Below, one piece after another: positions 49,457 to 58,826 of a stretch of DNA of 64,000 bases. This DNA is from JAWVFK01 sp033856175 (lineage in GTDB: Bacteria; Actinomycetota; Thermoleophilia; Solirubrobacterales; 70-9), in NCBI GenBank assembly GCA_033856175.1, contig JAWVFK010000018.1, positions 9,567-73,566 on the forward strand, written 5' to 3'. Under the pieces are notes generated by a model. The model made no database searches. It had not been told where the DNA came from and saw only the letters and a list, made by a program, of their open reading frames with translations. The position numbers were made by a program, and so were the translations under genes. Numbering within the stretch: position 1 is the stretch's first letter; each line of letters opens with the position of its first letter.

Positions 49457-50415
49457 CCGAAACCGAGCGCCTCCACGTCACCCGCTCGCGGGCGCGCCCC
49501 GGCGGCCGCAGCGGCGCCGCATCCGCCGAGGTCCGCCCCTTCCGCGAGCGCAAGCCGCCGTGGCTGAAGGTGCCCGCCCCCGGCGGACCGGTCTACCGCG
49601 AGATCAAGGAGCTGATGCGCGAGGCGAATCTGCACACGGTCTGCGAGGAGGCCAACTGTCCCAACGTCGGCGAGTGCTGGGAGCGCGGCACGGCGACCTT
49701 CATGATCCTCGGCGACGTCTGCACCCGCCGCTGCGGCTTCTGCAACGTCAAGACGGGCGTGCCGAGCTGGAGCGACCCCCTGGAGCCGCTGCGCGTCGCC
49801 AACTCGGTCAAGCGCATGGGCCTCCGCCACGCGGTCATCACCTCGGTCGACCGCGACGACCTGCCCGACTACGGCGCCGGGGCCTTCGTCGGCGTGATCC
49901 GCTCGATCCGCCGCCTGGCGCCCGAGTGCAGGGTCGAGGTGCTGACCCCGGACTTTCGCGGCCAGGAGATGCCGCTGGCCAAGGTGATCGCCGAGCGGCC
50001 CGACGTCTTCAACCACAACGTCGAGACGGTGCCGCGGCTGTACTCGCTCGCCCGCCGCGGATCGCGCTTCGAGCGCTCCTGCCGCGTTCTCTCGACGGCG
50101 AAGCAGATGGGCGGTGACGACGTACTGACGAAGTCCGGGCTGATGGTTGGCCTCGGCGAGGAGTTCGACGAGATGGTCGAGGCCTTCGGCCTGCTGCGCG
50201 AACACGACGTTCAGATCCTCACCGTCGGCCAGTACCTGCGGCCGACCGAGAACCACCTGCCGGTCGTTCGCTACTGGCACCCGGATGAGTTCGCGGCGCT
50301 CGAGCAGGCCGCCTATGAGCTTGGCTTCGAGTCTGTCGCCGCGGGGCCCCTCGTTCGCAGCTCCTACCACGCCGACGAGCAGCTGCCCGACCGCCGCGCC
50401 ACCGCAGCGATCTAG
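49453..50415 (+). CDS. lipA: Lipoyl synthase (radical SAM)
   Basis: The 320-residue enzyme inserts two sulfurs into octanoyl groups. The auxiliary cluster motif is CEEANCPNVGEC (C-x4-C-x5-C), the radical-SAM motif CTRRCGFC, and the C-terminal RSSYHA holds the Ser ligand. TPDFRGQEM and NHNVETVPRLY are conserved. GTG 49453 overlaps the lipB stop; longer in-frame readings into lipB are not conserved. Confidence 0.96.
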   Translation: MTETERLHVTRSRARPGGRSGAASAEVRPFRERKPPWLKVPAPGGPVYREIKELMREANLHTVCEEANCPNVGECWERGTATFMILGDVCTRRCGFCNVKTGVPSWSDPLEPLRVANSVKRMGLRHAVITSVDRDDLPDYGAGAFVGVIRSIRRLAPECRVEVLTPDFRGQEMPLAKVIAERPDVFNHNVETVPRLYSLARRGSRFERSCRVLSTAKQMGGDDVLTKSGLMVGLGEEFDEMVEAFGLLREHDVQILTVGQYLRPTENHLPVVRYWHPDEFAALEQAAYELGFESVAAGPLVRSSYHADEQLPDRRATAAI

Positions 50416-50465
50416 CCTGCGCCGCTGCTCTGCGGCGCGAGCGGTGAATGGCGCCAGCGCCGGGG

Positions 50466-50471
50466 TAGGGT
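50466..50471 (+). promoter_or_regulatory. Candidate -10 box of the rhomboid gene
   Basis: TAGGGT lies 10 nt before the GTG start at 50482; no ribosome-binding site is evident. Confidence 0.3.
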
Positions 50472-50481
50472 TTGCGCGCCC

Positions 50482-51327
50482 GTGATTCCGCTGAGGGACA
50501 ACATCCGCACCACGCGCTTCCCGGTCGTGACGGTGCTGCTGATCCTCGCCAACATCATCGTCTTCGGCTGGCAGCTCGGTCACCCGGGGGACAAGGCGTC
50601 GAATGCACAGCTCGAGCGGCTCGGCGTCTCGCAGAGCGACGAGAACGCCCTCGACTACGGCGCGATCCCCTATCGCCTGACCCACCCCGGCAAGGAGTGC
50701 TCGGTCGGCACACCCTCTGCCGATGCCGGGCCCTCGACGTCCGAGGTCGTCTGTCAGGGCAGCGACAAGGAGAGCGAGGCGAGGCAGCGCGGCGAGCTGG
50801 TGCCGATCCACCAGGCGCCCTGGTGGGTCACCGTGTTCAGCTCGATGTTCATGCACGGCGGACTGCTGCACATCGGCTTCAACATGCTCTTCCTCTGGAT
50901 CTTCGGCAACAACGTCGAGGACGCGATGGGCCGGCTCAAGTTCCTGGTCTTCTATCTGCTCGCCGGGATCGCGGCGCTCTACGCGCAGGCGGCGATCGAC
51001 CCGAGCGCGACGACACCCACGATCGGCGCCAGCGGTGCGATCGCGGGAGTTCTGGGCGGCTACGCGATGCTCTATCCGAAAGCGCGCGTCCTCACCCTCG
51101 TGTTCATCATCTTCTTCATCACGCTGATCGAGATCCCGGCACTGGTGATGCTCGGCATCTGGTTCGTCCTCCAGTTCCTGCCGGCGATCGGCCAGCTGGC
51201 GACGCCAGAGATAGGCAGCCAGGGCGGAGTCGCCTACTTCGCCCATGTCGGCGGCTTCGTCTTCGGCCTCGCACTGGTCAAGCTGTTCGCCTCGCGCCAC
51301 CGGCAGACGCCGTATCAGGTCGCCTAG
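50482..51327 (+). CDS. Rhomboid-family intramembrane serine protease
   Basis: The 281-residue membrane protein has FSSMFMHGGLLHIGFNMLFL, the catalytic Ser in TIGASGAIAGVLGGY and the catalytic His in FAHVGGFVFGLAL. A soluble loop of about 70 residues separates the first transmembrane helix from the core, with two cysteines. It cleaves transmembrane substrates, unknown here. GTG start. Confidence 0.93.
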   Translation: MIPLRDNIRTTRFPVVTVLLILANIIVFGWQLGHPGDKASNAQLERLGVSQSDENALDYGAIPYRLTHPGKECSVGTPSADAGPSTSEVVCQGSDKESEARQRGELVPIHQAPWWVTVFSSMFMHGGLLHIGFNMLFLWIFGNNVEDAMGRLKFLVFYLLAGIAALYAQAAIDPSATTPTIGASGAIAGVLGGYAMLYPKARVLTLVFIIFFITLIEIPALVMLGIWFVLQFLPAIGQLATPEIGSQGGVAYFAHVGGFVFGLALVKLFASRHRQTPYQVA

Positions 51328-51339
51328 TGGGGGCCACTG

Positions 51340-51537
51340 GTGAGTGACCCCGGGGGCCCGGGGGTGCGCCGCGCGGCGCTGATCGCGGGACTCGTCTTCT
51401 GCATCGTCTTCGGGCTGATGACGCTGACGGTGATGGCCAGCTCGGGCGTCGACGTGCTGACGGTCGCCTCGCTGGTCATCGTGGCGATGATCGGCGCCGG
51501 GCTCTACGGCGCCGCCCAGGCCCCGCCAGAGGAGTGA
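51340..51537 (+). CDS. Small two-helix membrane protein
   Basis: The 65-residue protein has two hydrophobic segments (about residues 12-32 and 38-58) joined by SSGVDVLT. It starts 12 nt after the rhomboid stop and its stop overlaps the carboxypeptidase start by 4 nt, so it is very likely translated. I do not recognise a family. Confidence 0.65.
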   Translation: MSDPGGPGVRRAALIAGLVFCIVFGLMTLTVMASSGVDVLTVASLVIVAMIGAGLYGAAQAPPEE

Positions 51538-52526
51538 GGCGCGCTGCGGTCAGGGCCGCGCTCGCCGCGCTTGCCATGGCGCTGGTGGCGCTGGGGATCA
51601 GCGCGCTCGCCGGCGCCGGCGGCGGCGACACGGAGAAAGCGAGCGCACCGCGCCTCACAGGGGCCGGCGCGACGCCGATGCAGATTGCCAACGGGCCGCT
51701 GCCGGCCCAGAGCCCCAACCGCGTGGCGATCCACTTCCACCGCCCGCCTCGAGCCGGCCTGCTCTTCGACCTGCGGACCGGACAGCCGCTCTGGCAGCAC
51801 GACGCCGGCCGCCGGCTGCCGATCGCGAGCCTGACGAAGATGAGGACCGGGCTGATCGTCACCAAGCGGCATCGCCCGGGCGAGCGCGTTCGCATCACCA
51901 GGGCGGCACTCGCCTATCAGGGCTCCGGAATCGGGCTGTTGCCGAGAGGCAGGAAGGTGACTGTGGGCGCTCTTCTCGACGGGCTGATGCTCGTCTCCGG
52001 CAACGACGCCGCGATCGCGCTCGCCCAGCACGACGCCGGCTCCGTGCCGGCCTTCATCCGGCGGATGAACCAGTGGGCCCGTTCGATGGGACTTGGCTGC
52101 ACCCACTTCTCGACCCCGAACGGCTTCCTTGATGCCGGCAACCATTCCTGCGCGACGGACCTCGCCAGCCTGGCGCGAGCCGACCTCGCCAACCCGACGC
52201 TGCGGCGGCTGGCGCGGACGCGCCACGTCCGGGTGCGCTTCCCGATCGCCGGTGGCCACCTCGAGCTCAACAACAACAACCCGCTGCTCGGGGAGCCGGG
52301 GGTCACCGGCCTGAAGACCGGGCTCACCGACCGCGCCGGGCGCTGCTACGTGATCACCGCCGAGCGCGGGCGCCGCGGCCTCGGCGTCGTCCTTCTCAAC
52401 TCGACCAACCCGATCGCCCAGATCCACCGTCTGCTGCGCGCCGGCTGGCGTGCGCGCGCCCAGTCAGCTGCCGCTCTGCCCGCCGCCGATCGCCGCGCTG
52501 GAGCCCGCTCCCGGCCTTCCGGCTAG
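51534..52526 (+). CDS. D-alanyl-D-alanine carboxypeptidase (penicillin-binding, S11 family)
   Basis: The 330-residue exported protein has an N-terminal signal or anchor segment and the three serine-DD-peptidase motifs in order: SLTK (about 103-106), SGN (about 155-157) and KTG (about 262-264). It trims peptidoglycan stem peptides outside the membrane. GTG start overlapping the small membrane gene. Its stop shares CTAG with the convergent secreted-protein gene. Confidence 0.9.
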   Translation: MRRAAVRAALAALAMALVALGISALAGAGGGDTEKASAPRLTGAGATPMQIANGPLPAQSPNRVAIHFHRPPRAGLLFDLRTGQPLWQHDAGRRLPIASLTKMRTGLIVTKRHRPGERVRITRAALAYQGSGIGLLPRGRKVTVGALLDGLMLVSGNDAAIALAQHDAGSVPAFIRRMNQWARSMGLGCTHFSTPNGFLDAGNHSCATDLASLARADLANPTLRRLARTRHVRVRFPIAGGHLELNNNNPLLGEPGVTGLKTGLTDRAGRCYVITAERGRRGLGVVLLNSTNPIAQIHRLLRAGWRARAQSAAALPAADRRAGARSRPSG

Positions 52527-52987
52527 GGGTTGATCGGTCCCGGCGGTTCGCCGAAGGTCTGCCGCGACGCATTGGCCCACCCGCAGATGATGTGGTCCGT
52601 GCCGCCGGGCGGGAAGACCTTCTCGGTGTGGGTGCGGGCGAAGTAGCGCTCGCCGTCGGCATCGTGGCGGACGCGCCAGTTGCCGTGGATGTCGGTTCGG
52701 GTCCTGGCGACGATCGTCTTCGCGTGTGTCTCGCGGTCGACCATCACCAGCTCCACCGCCCGGTGCTGCTCGCAGAGCTGGCGCGGCGACCGGACGAAGC
52801 CGTAGAAGCCGTATTCGGCGGGAGGCTGCTGCGCGGCGTCGGCGTCGATGTAGTGGTCGATGACCAGGGTCGAGGGGTAATGGGCATCGTTCTTGTGCGG
52901 CTTGGCCGCCGCCATCGCCGTGGCAAGCGCGACCGCCGCGACGAGCGCTGCGCCGATACCCAGACCGCGTGAAGCTCGTGAGCTCAT
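52523..52987 (-). CDS. Small secreted protein of unknown function
   Basis: The 154-residue protein has a signal peptide (LGIGAALVAAVALATAMAAA) and a mature part that looks like a beta-sandwich (TLVIDHYIDAD, AVELVMVDRETHAKTIVART, TDIHGNWRVRHDADGERYFA), with one Cys early and one late, possibly a disulfide. It resembles repeat-like extracellular beta domains but I recognise no family. ATG 52987 with AAAGG 8-9 nt upstream is preferred to the TTG at 53008. Confidence 0.7.
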   Translation of the reverse strand: MSSRASRGLGIGAALVAAVALATAMAAAKPHKNDAHYPSTLVIDHYIDADAAQQPPAEYGFYGFVRSPRQLCEQHRAVELVMVDRETHAKTIVARTRTDIHGNWRVRHDADGERYFARTHTEKVFPPGGTDHIICGWANASRQTFGEPPGPINP

Positions 52988-53045
52988 ATGGCTGACACCT
53001 TTCGGCAATCGTCGGGGCGATCCTGCGTGCGGTCGCCAACTCTAA

Positions 53046-53118
53046 TGGAGCCAGCCGGGCTCGAACCGGCGACCTCCGCCTTGCAAAGGCGGCGCTCTTC
53101 CAGCTGAGCTATGGCCCC
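53046..53118 (-). tRNA. tRNA-Ala (anticodon TGC)
   Basis: A 73-nt cloverleaf on the minus strand: acceptor GGGGCCA with TGGCTCC and discriminator A, D arm GCTC...GAGC, anticodon loop TTTGCAA reading TGC, T loop TTCGAGC. CCA is not encoded. Confidence 0.95.
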
Positions 53119-53199
53119 GTTGGGCTCATTCTATTGCGAGCCCGCCGACGGCCCCACCCTGTGTGAGAGACTGCGAGCTGACCACTGGAGGGCACGAGG

Positions 53200-54567
53200 A
53201 TGGGACCGGAAACCGAAGCACCCGAGCAGTCGGTCGGCGAGCTCGACGGCGCCGATCACTCGCCGCAGGCGGTGCAGGACGCGAAGGAGGCCGCTGAGGG
53301 CTCCGGCCAGCCCAAGCCGGGGCAGCGTGCCGAGATGTCGAACCTCGACATCGTCCGCCACTACTTCGACATCGCCGTCGAGCGGCTGGGCCTGCCCGAC
53401 GACCTGCGGACGGTCTTCTGGACCCCCTACCGCGAGGTCACCGTCCAGATCCCGGTCAAGCTCAGCGACGGCAAGGTCCACGTCTTCTCCGGCTACCGGA
53501 TCCAGCACAACGGCGCCCGCGGCCCGTACAAGGGCGGCATCCGCTTCCACCCCGAGGTCGACATCGACGAGGTCCGCGCTCTCGCCTCGCTGATGACCTG
53601 GAAGACGGCTATCGCCGGCGTGCCCTTCGGCGGCGCCAAGGGCGGCGTCAACTGCCCGGCGACCGAGCTCAGCCTCGACGAGCTGCAGAAGATCTCGCGC
53701 TCCTTCATGAGCAAGATCGAGAAGGTCCTCGGCCCGACCCGCGACATCCCGGCGCCGGACGTCAACACCAACGCCCAGACGATGGCCTGGATGATGGACG
53801 AGTACGGCAAGCTGCACGGCCACACGCCGGCGATCTGCACCGGCAAGCCGATCGAGCTCGAAGGATCGCTCGGCCGCGAGGCGGCGACCGGCCGCGGCTG
53901 CGTCTACATGTTTCGCGAGGCCGCGCCGCAGCTCGGCATCACTCCCGCCGACACCACGTTCGTCGTCCAGGGCTACGGCAACGTCGGCTCCTGGGCGGCG
54001 CGGATCATGCAGCAGCTCGGCTGTCGCATGATCGGCGTCTCCGATGCCAACGGCGCCGTCCGCTCGGACGCCGGCATCGACGCCGACAAGCTCGAGGAGT
54101 TCATCAAGCAGGGCGGCAAGCTGACCGAGTTCGAGAGCGTCGAGGAGATCGACCCCGACGACCTGCTGGCGATCGAGTGCGACGTCTTCATCCCGGCGGC
54201 GCTCGGCGGCATGATCCACGAGGGCAACGCCGACCGGATGCGCTGCCGCGTCATCGTCGAGGGCGCCAACAGCCCGACGACACCCGCGGCCGACGAGATC
54301 CTCGAGGGCAAGGGCGTCTACATCATTCCCGACGTCATGGCCAACGCCGGCGGCGTCGTCGGCTCCTACTTCGAGTGGGTCCAGAACCTCCAGCACTTCC
54401 GCTGGGAGGAGCGCGACTACAACGACAAGCTCGGCAACACGATGCGCCGGGCCTACCGCGAGGTCTCGGGCCGCGCCAAGGAGGAGAAGCTCTCGCTCCG
54501 TCACGCCGCCTACCTCGTCGGCATCGAGCGCGTCGTCGAGGCAGCGCGCATCCGCGGCTACATCTAA
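53200..54567 (+). CDS. gdhA: Glutamate dehydrogenase
   Basis: The 455-residue enzyme interconverts glutamate with 2-oxoglutarate and ammonia. About 45 acidic, disordered residues precede the conserved core. RGPYKGGIRFHP (substrate Lys), PFGGAKGG with the catalytic Lys, PAPDVNTN and the dinucleotide motif VVQGYGNVGSWAARI are present. The length is that of the hexameric short class apart from the extension. Coenzyme preference cannot be read with confidence. It starts about 80 nt after the divergent tRNA-Ala. Confidence 0.96.
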   Translation: MGPETEAPEQSVGELDGADHSPQAVQDAKEAAEGSGQPKPGQRAEMSNLDIVRHYFDIAVERLGLPDDLRTVFWTPYREVTVQIPVKLSDGKVHVFSGYRIQHNGARGPYKGGIRFHPEVDIDEVRALASLMTWKTAIAGVPFGGAKGGVNCPATELSLDELQKISRSFMSKIEKVLGPTRDIPAPDVNTNAQTMAWMMDEYGKLHGHTPAICTGKPIELEGSLGREAATGRGCVYMFREAAPQLGITPADTTFVVQGYGNVGSWAARIMQQLGCRMIGVSDANGAVRSDAGIDADKLEEFIKQGGKLTEFESVEEIDPDDLLAIECDVFIPAALGGMIHEGNADRMRCRVIVEGANSPTTPAADEILEGKGVYIIPDVMANAGGVVGSYFEWVQNLQHFRWEERDYNDKLGNTMRRAYREVSGRAKEEKLSLRHAAYLVGIERVVEAARIRGYI

Positions 54568-54582
54568 GCCGCGGAGGTCCCG

Positions 54583-55659
54583 CTAGTCGTCGAAGTCGAA
54601 GTCCTTCGGCGGTCGCTGCTCGAACCAGAGGTCCTCGTTCTCGGGCGTCTCCTGGAGGAACTCGGGCGTCTCCTCGAGAACGTCGCCATCGACGTCGTAG
54701 AGAACGGCCTCCTGCTCGCCTGACTCGCCCTGCTGCGGCTCGGCGGGACCGCCGAACGGCGGCGCGGCCTCATCTGGCATCGGCGGCGGTGGCTGGAGCT
54801 CGTCGTCGAGCTGCGACTCCTCCAGCGCGGGCTCCTCCAGCGCCGGCTCGGACTCGTCGAGCGGTGGCAGCTCGCCCTCGTCGCCGGCCTCCGCCTCAGC
54901 CGTCTCTTCATAAGTCGCCTCCTGCGGCGCATCCTCGCTGTCGGATGGCTGCGGGCCGGGCTCGGCGTCCTGCTGCTCGTCGCCGAGGTCGACCTCGAGC
55001 TCGTCGGCGAGCTCGGCGCCGTCGTCGAAGTCGTAGAAGTCGGCGAGCGGGCTCTCACCCTCGGTGATCACCGAAAGCGACTCGCCGATTCGATCGGGGG
55101 CGTCCGGAAGAACCTGGGTCGCCTGGTCCTGCTCGTCGTCGACGGGCTCGACGCCGGGGTCGGCGGGCGGCTCCATCCCCGCCTGGGGGCGCTCCTCTGT
55201 GCCGGGGGGCGGCGGCGTCGGCGGTTCCGGCGGCTCGTAGTCGTCGAGCTTGCCGGCGGCGCTGGGAGCGGTGGACTCGAAGACCGGCGGCGTCTCGGCC
55301 GACTCTTGCTCGGCTGATCCTTGCTCCGCTGACTCTTGCTCGGCTGATTCCGGCTCGGCCGGCTCGTCGAGATCGGGAAGGGCGTGCTCCTGGGTCTCGC
55401 CCAGGGCGGGCGCGGGCGCGGCAACGCCCGGCAGCGCCTCGGCTGAGGCCTCGAGGCTCCCCGGAGCGTCGGAGCCGGTCGCGGCGTCCTCGCTCGCGGT
55501 CGCCTCGGCTGGCTCCTCCGGGGCGGCAGCGGGCATCTCGCCGGCTCTCAACGGCGAGCCGAACGCCTCGTTTTCGAGGTTTCTTACCTCCACCTCTCGG
55601 GCGCCGTGCTTGCGTTTGAGCTCGAGATGCTCGCGAATGGCCTCGTCGAGAATGCCCAT
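54583..55659 (-). CDS. Acidic low-complexity protein with pentapeptide repeats
   Basis: The roughly 358-residue protein opens with MGILDEAIREHLELKRKHGA and EVEVRNLENEAFGSPL, a charged amphipathic helix, and the rest is dominated by Glu, Pro, Ala, Asp and Ser without predicted fold. It includes repeats of ESAEQ and EEPALEE and ends PPKDFDFDD. It is probably intrinsically disordered and soluble. Conserved N- and C-terminal short motifs suggest a binding scaffold; function unknown. ATG 55659 is preferred to TTG 55665. Confidence 0.7.
   Translation of the reverse strand: MGILDEAIREHLELKRKHGAREVEVRNLENEAFGSPLRAGEMPAAAPEEPAEATASEDAATGSDAPGSLEASAEALPGVAAPAPALGETQEHALPDLDEPAEPESAEQESAEQGSAEQESAETPPVFESTAPSAAGKLDDYEPPEPPTPPPPGTEERPQAGMEPPADPGVEPVDDEQDQATQVLPDAPDRIGESLSVITEGESPLADFYDFDDGAELADELEVDLGDEQQDAEPGPQPSDSEDAPQEATYEETAEAEAGDEGELPPLDESEPALEEPALEESQLDDELQPPPPMPDEAAPPFGGPAEPQQGESGEQEAVLYDVDGDVLEETPEFLQETPENEDLWFEQRPPKDFDFDD
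55301..55360. repeat. Four 15-bp tandem repeats inside the acidic protein gene
   Basis: Units at 55301-55315, 55316-55330, 55331-55345 and 55346-55360 are near-identical (first and third are identical) and encode ESAEQ-type pentapeptides on the minus strand. Such in-frame repeats can expand or contract by slippage. Confidence 0.85.
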
Positions 55660-55816
55660 GGTCAATCCGATAAAGGGTAAGCAGTCAGGCGCCGCGGTAT
55701 GCGTCGCACGAGGTCCTATCTTCGCCGCTCGCGCCGCTGTCCCTACGTCCGCGGCGGGTCGCGGGGCGAACTCTTGCGGCGCTCACCGAGTGCTCAACCC
55801 CTGTGCTCTCGCCGGC

Positions 55817-57100
55817 CTAGGCCGCACTGCGGGTCTGGTTCTTGCCCGAGCGCTTGGCCTCGTAGAGCGCCTTGTCGGCGTCGGCGATCAGCCTGGTCAC
55901 GTCGGCCGCTGTCTCAGGGGTGCCGGCGACGCCGATGCTGGCCCTGACGTTGACGACACCGTGGTCGCCGGGGAGCGTGATCGGGGTGCGCTCGAGCCTC
56001 ATGCGCACGCGCTCGGCCAGCTCCACGGCGCCCTCGATCGTCGTCTCCGGCAACACGATCGCGAACTCCTCGCCGCCGTAGCGCGACGGCTCGTCGATCT
56101 CGCGCGACTCGCTGCGCAGCATCTCGGCCACCTCCCTGAGCACCTGGTCGCCCTGGAGATGGCCGTAGGTGTCGTTGACGTCCTTGAAGTCGTCGATGTC
56201 GGCCATGACCAGCGAGAGCGGACGATCGAAGCGGCGTGCGCGCTCGACCTCCTTGGCGATCAGCTCGCGGAAGCGACGCTGGTTCGAGAGCCCCGTGAGC
56301 TCGTCGGTGAGCGCCTCCTGCTCGACGACGCCGTGCAGCTGCTGGAGGTCGCGCAGCAGCGGCAGGATCAGCATCAGCGCCAGCAGGAAGAAGGCGACGA
56401 GGACGGCGGCGAGCAGCGGCTGGCTCGATATCAGCCCGCCGGTGCTGATCGGCTCGAACAGCGTCAACCGCTGGGATGGAGTCAGCGTCACGGTGCGAGC
56501 GCGCTGCTCACCCTGAGGTAGATCGACGGTGCTCGAAGATGACGCGCCCTCGCCGCCGACGTCCGGCGGCGCCTCCTGCGCTGCGGCCGTCGCCGCAAGG
56601 CGAGTGGAGCCGCTGCTGAGCATCGCCGCCGCCCCGGTGAGCCTTCGCACCTCGTTGAGGAACATCGTCGCATCGGTGGCGGAAACGGTCAGCGAGCCAA
56701 GGGAAGAGGTCGCGTCTTGCAGCGTCAAGATCGCCGGGGCCACGAACACCCCGTTTTCAAAAGAGACCTCCGCCGAGCCTCCGGAGAACGTGAGCCTCAG
56801 CTCCTTGAGCCCACGCGCGGTGGCGATCCGATCGACCTGCGCCTTCACCTCGGCCGCTCGGCCGCCGCGCAGTGCGGCGGTCAGGCGGCGGTCGCGGGCG
56901 ATCGCCTCGGCCTCGAGCCGATTGGCCGCCTGCTTGTCGCGATAGATGACGAGGGCGGTGCGCAGATCGCCGGCAAGGCGCGCGTCGGCCTTGCCCGTTC
57001 GCGACTCTCCCGAGAGCTGGATGACGAGGATCGTCACGGCGGCCATCGGCACGATCACGATCAACGTGAAGAAAAGGGACAGCCGGCTGCGATAGCTCAC
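55817..57100 (-). CDS. Membrane diguanylate cyclase (GGDEF) with extracytoplasmic sensor
   Basis: The roughly 427-residue protein has a first transmembrane segment (SLFFTLIVIVPMAAVTILVI), an outer region of about 200 residues, a second segment (LLAAVLVAFFLLALMLILPLL) and a GGDEF domain with DELTGLSNQRRF and YGGEEFAIVLPET. The inhibitory I-site RxxD (REID) lies 5 residues before GGEEF, so activity should be feedback-limited by cyclic di-GMP. The GTG at 57100 is chosen because it sits just before the first membrane segment; TTG 57151 is also possible. Confidence 0.9.
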   Translation of the reverse strand: MSYRSRLSLFFTLIVIVPMAAVTILVIQLSGESRTGKADARLAGDLRTALVIYRDKQAANRLEAEAIARDRRLTAALRGGRAAEVKAQVDRIATARGLKELRLTFSGGSAEVSFENGVFVAPAILTLQDATSSLGSLTVSATDATMFLNEVRRLTGAAAMLSSGSTRLAATAAAQEAPPDVGGEGASSSSTVDLPQGEQRARTVTLTPSQRLTLFEPISTGGLISSQPLLAAVLVAFFLLALMLILPLLRDLQQLHGVVEQEALTDELTGLSNQRRFRELIAKEVERARRFDRPLSLVMADIDDFKDVNDTYGHLQGDQVLREVAEMLRSESREIDEPSRYGGEEFAIVLPETTIEGAVELAERVRMRLERTPITLPGDHGVVNVRASIGVAGTPETAADVTRLIADADKALYEAKRSGKNQTRSAA

Positions 57101-57163
57101 GTGCGGAGAGCGTATCCTTGACCCAGGGCGGCGGCCGATATGTCGCCGCAAGATGCAAAGTTC

Positions 57164-57236
<73 letters not shown>

Positions 57237-57254
57237 TTGATTGGCCGAGCAGCG

Positions 57255-58826
57255 ATGATCTACCGCGGGCCGGAGGCGGACGTCGAGATTCCGGCCAGCG
57301 ACGTCACCTCGTTCGTGCTCGAGCACGCCGCTGAGCGCGCTGACAAGGCGGCGCTCGTCGATGGGGCCTCGGGGCGGCAGCTGAGCTACGGCGAGCTCGT
57401 CGAGGCGATCCGCAGCCTTGCCGCGGGCCTCGCGGCACGGGGCTTTGGGGACGGCGCCGTGCTCGGCGTCTTCATGCCGAACCTGCCCGAGTACGCGGTC
57501 GCCTTTCACGGCGCGGCGTCGGCCGGGGGCAAGTGCACGACGATGAACCCGCTCTACACGGCGAACGAGGTCGCCCACCAGCTCGAGGACTCGGGGGCGC
57601 GGATGCTGCTGACGGTGCCGGCGTTCCTCGACACCGCCCGCGAGGCGGCCGAGCGGGCGGGGATCGACGAGGTCTTCGTCGTCGGCGAGGCTGACGGAGC
57701 GACGCCGTTCAGCGAGCTGCTCGGCGACCCCGCCGGGGCGCCAGAGCCGGCGATCGACGCCGCCGAGGACATCGCCGCGCTGCCCTATTCGAGCGGCACG
57801 ACGGGACTGCCGAAGGGCGTGATGCTGACCCACCGCAACCTCGTCGCCAACCTCTGCCAGCTGCAGGCGAGCTTCCGGATCGACGCCGAGGACACGCTGA
57901 TCGGCGTCCTGCCCTTCTTCCATATCTACGGGATGATCGTGATCATGAATCAGGGCCTGCGGGCCGGGGCGACGATCGTGACGATGCCCCGCTTCGAGCT
58001 CGACGGCTTCCTCGCGGCGCTCGAGCAGCACCGGGTCACTCGCGCCTACGTCGTGCCGCCGATCGCCCTGGCGCTGGCGAAGCACCCCGCCGTCGACAAC
58101 TGCGACGCCAGCGCGCTGCGGGTCGTGATGTCGGGTGCGGCGCCGCTTGGGGCGGAGCTCTCCGAGCGGGTGGCCGAGCGGCTTGGCTGCCGCGTGGTGC
58201 AGGGCTACGGCCTGACCGAGACGAGCCCCGTCACCCACGTCATCCGGCCCGAAGGCGAGAACCGGCCCGGCTCGATCGGCCAGCCGCTGCCGAGCACCGA
58301 GTGCCGCCTGGTCGACCCCGAGTCCGGCGCCGATGCCGCCGAAGGCGAGCGCGGTGAGGTCTGGATCAGGGGCCCGCAGGTGATGAAGGGCTACCTCAAC
58401 AACCCCGAGGCGACGGCGCATACGGTCGACGATGAGGGCTGGCTCCACAGCGGCGACATCGGCGTCGTCGACGGCGACGGCTTCTTCGCGATCGTCGACC
58501 GGCTCAAGGAGCTGATCAAGTACAAGGGCTTCCAGGTCGCCCCGGCCGAGCTGGAAGCGCTGATCGCAACCTATCCGAAGGTCGCTGACGTCGCCGTCGT
58601 CGGCGTGCCCGACGAGGAGGCCGGCGAGCTGCCGAAGGCCTACGTCGTCGCGGCCGGCGATGACTTCGACGCCGATGAGCTGATGGCCTGGGTCGCCGGC
58701 CAGGTCTCGCCGCAGAAGCGGATCAGGCTGGTCGAGGTGACCGACGAGATCCCGAAGTCACCTTCGGGCAAGATCCTCCGCCGGGTGCTCGTCGAGCGCG
58801 AGCGCGCGGCGCAGAGCCGCAGCTAG
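57255..58826 (+). CDS. Acyl-CoA ligase of the 4-coumarate/long-chain AMP-binding family
   Basis: The roughly 523-residue enzyme activates a carboxylic acid with ATP and CoA. The P-loop-like motif LPYSSGTTGLPKGVMLTHRN (about 177-196), GYGLTETSP, the GWLHSGDIGVVDGDGFFAIVDR hinge region and the C-terminal PKSPSGKILRR with the catalytic Lys are all present. The overall pattern is closest to plant-like 4-coumarate:CoA ligases, but substrates cannot be fixed. ATG 57255 is used. It may be transcribed with the upstream tRNA. Its stop shares CTAG with padR. Confidence 0.9.
   Translation: MIYRGPEADVEIPASDVTSFVLEHAAERADKAALVDGASGRQLSYGELVEAIRSLAAGLAARGFGDGAVLGVFMPNLPEYAVAFHGAASAGGKCTTMNPLYTANEVAHQLEDSGARMLLTVPAFLDTAREAAERAGIDEVFVVGEADGATPFSELLGDPAGAPEPAIDAAEDIAALPYSSGTTGLPKGVMLTHRNLVANLCQLQASFRIDAEDTLIGVLPFFHIYGMIVIMNQGLRAGATIVTMPRFELDGFLAALEQHRVTRAYVVPPIALALAKHPAVDNCDASALRVVMSGAAPLGAELSERVAERLGCRVVQGYGLTETSPVTHVIRPEGENRPGSIGQPLPSTECRLVDPESGADAAEGERGEVWIRGPQVMKGYLNNPEATAHTVDDEGWLHSGDIGVVDGDGFFAIVDRLKELIKYKGFQVAPAELEALIATYPKVADVAVVGVPDEEAGELPKAYVVAAGDDFDADELMAWVAGQVSPQKRIRLVEVTDEIPKSPSGKILRRVLVERERAAQSRS

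Noticed and set aside
49345..51300. 651-codon open frame antisense to lipA and rhomboid
   Set aside because: Covers two well-supported genes and shows no domain.
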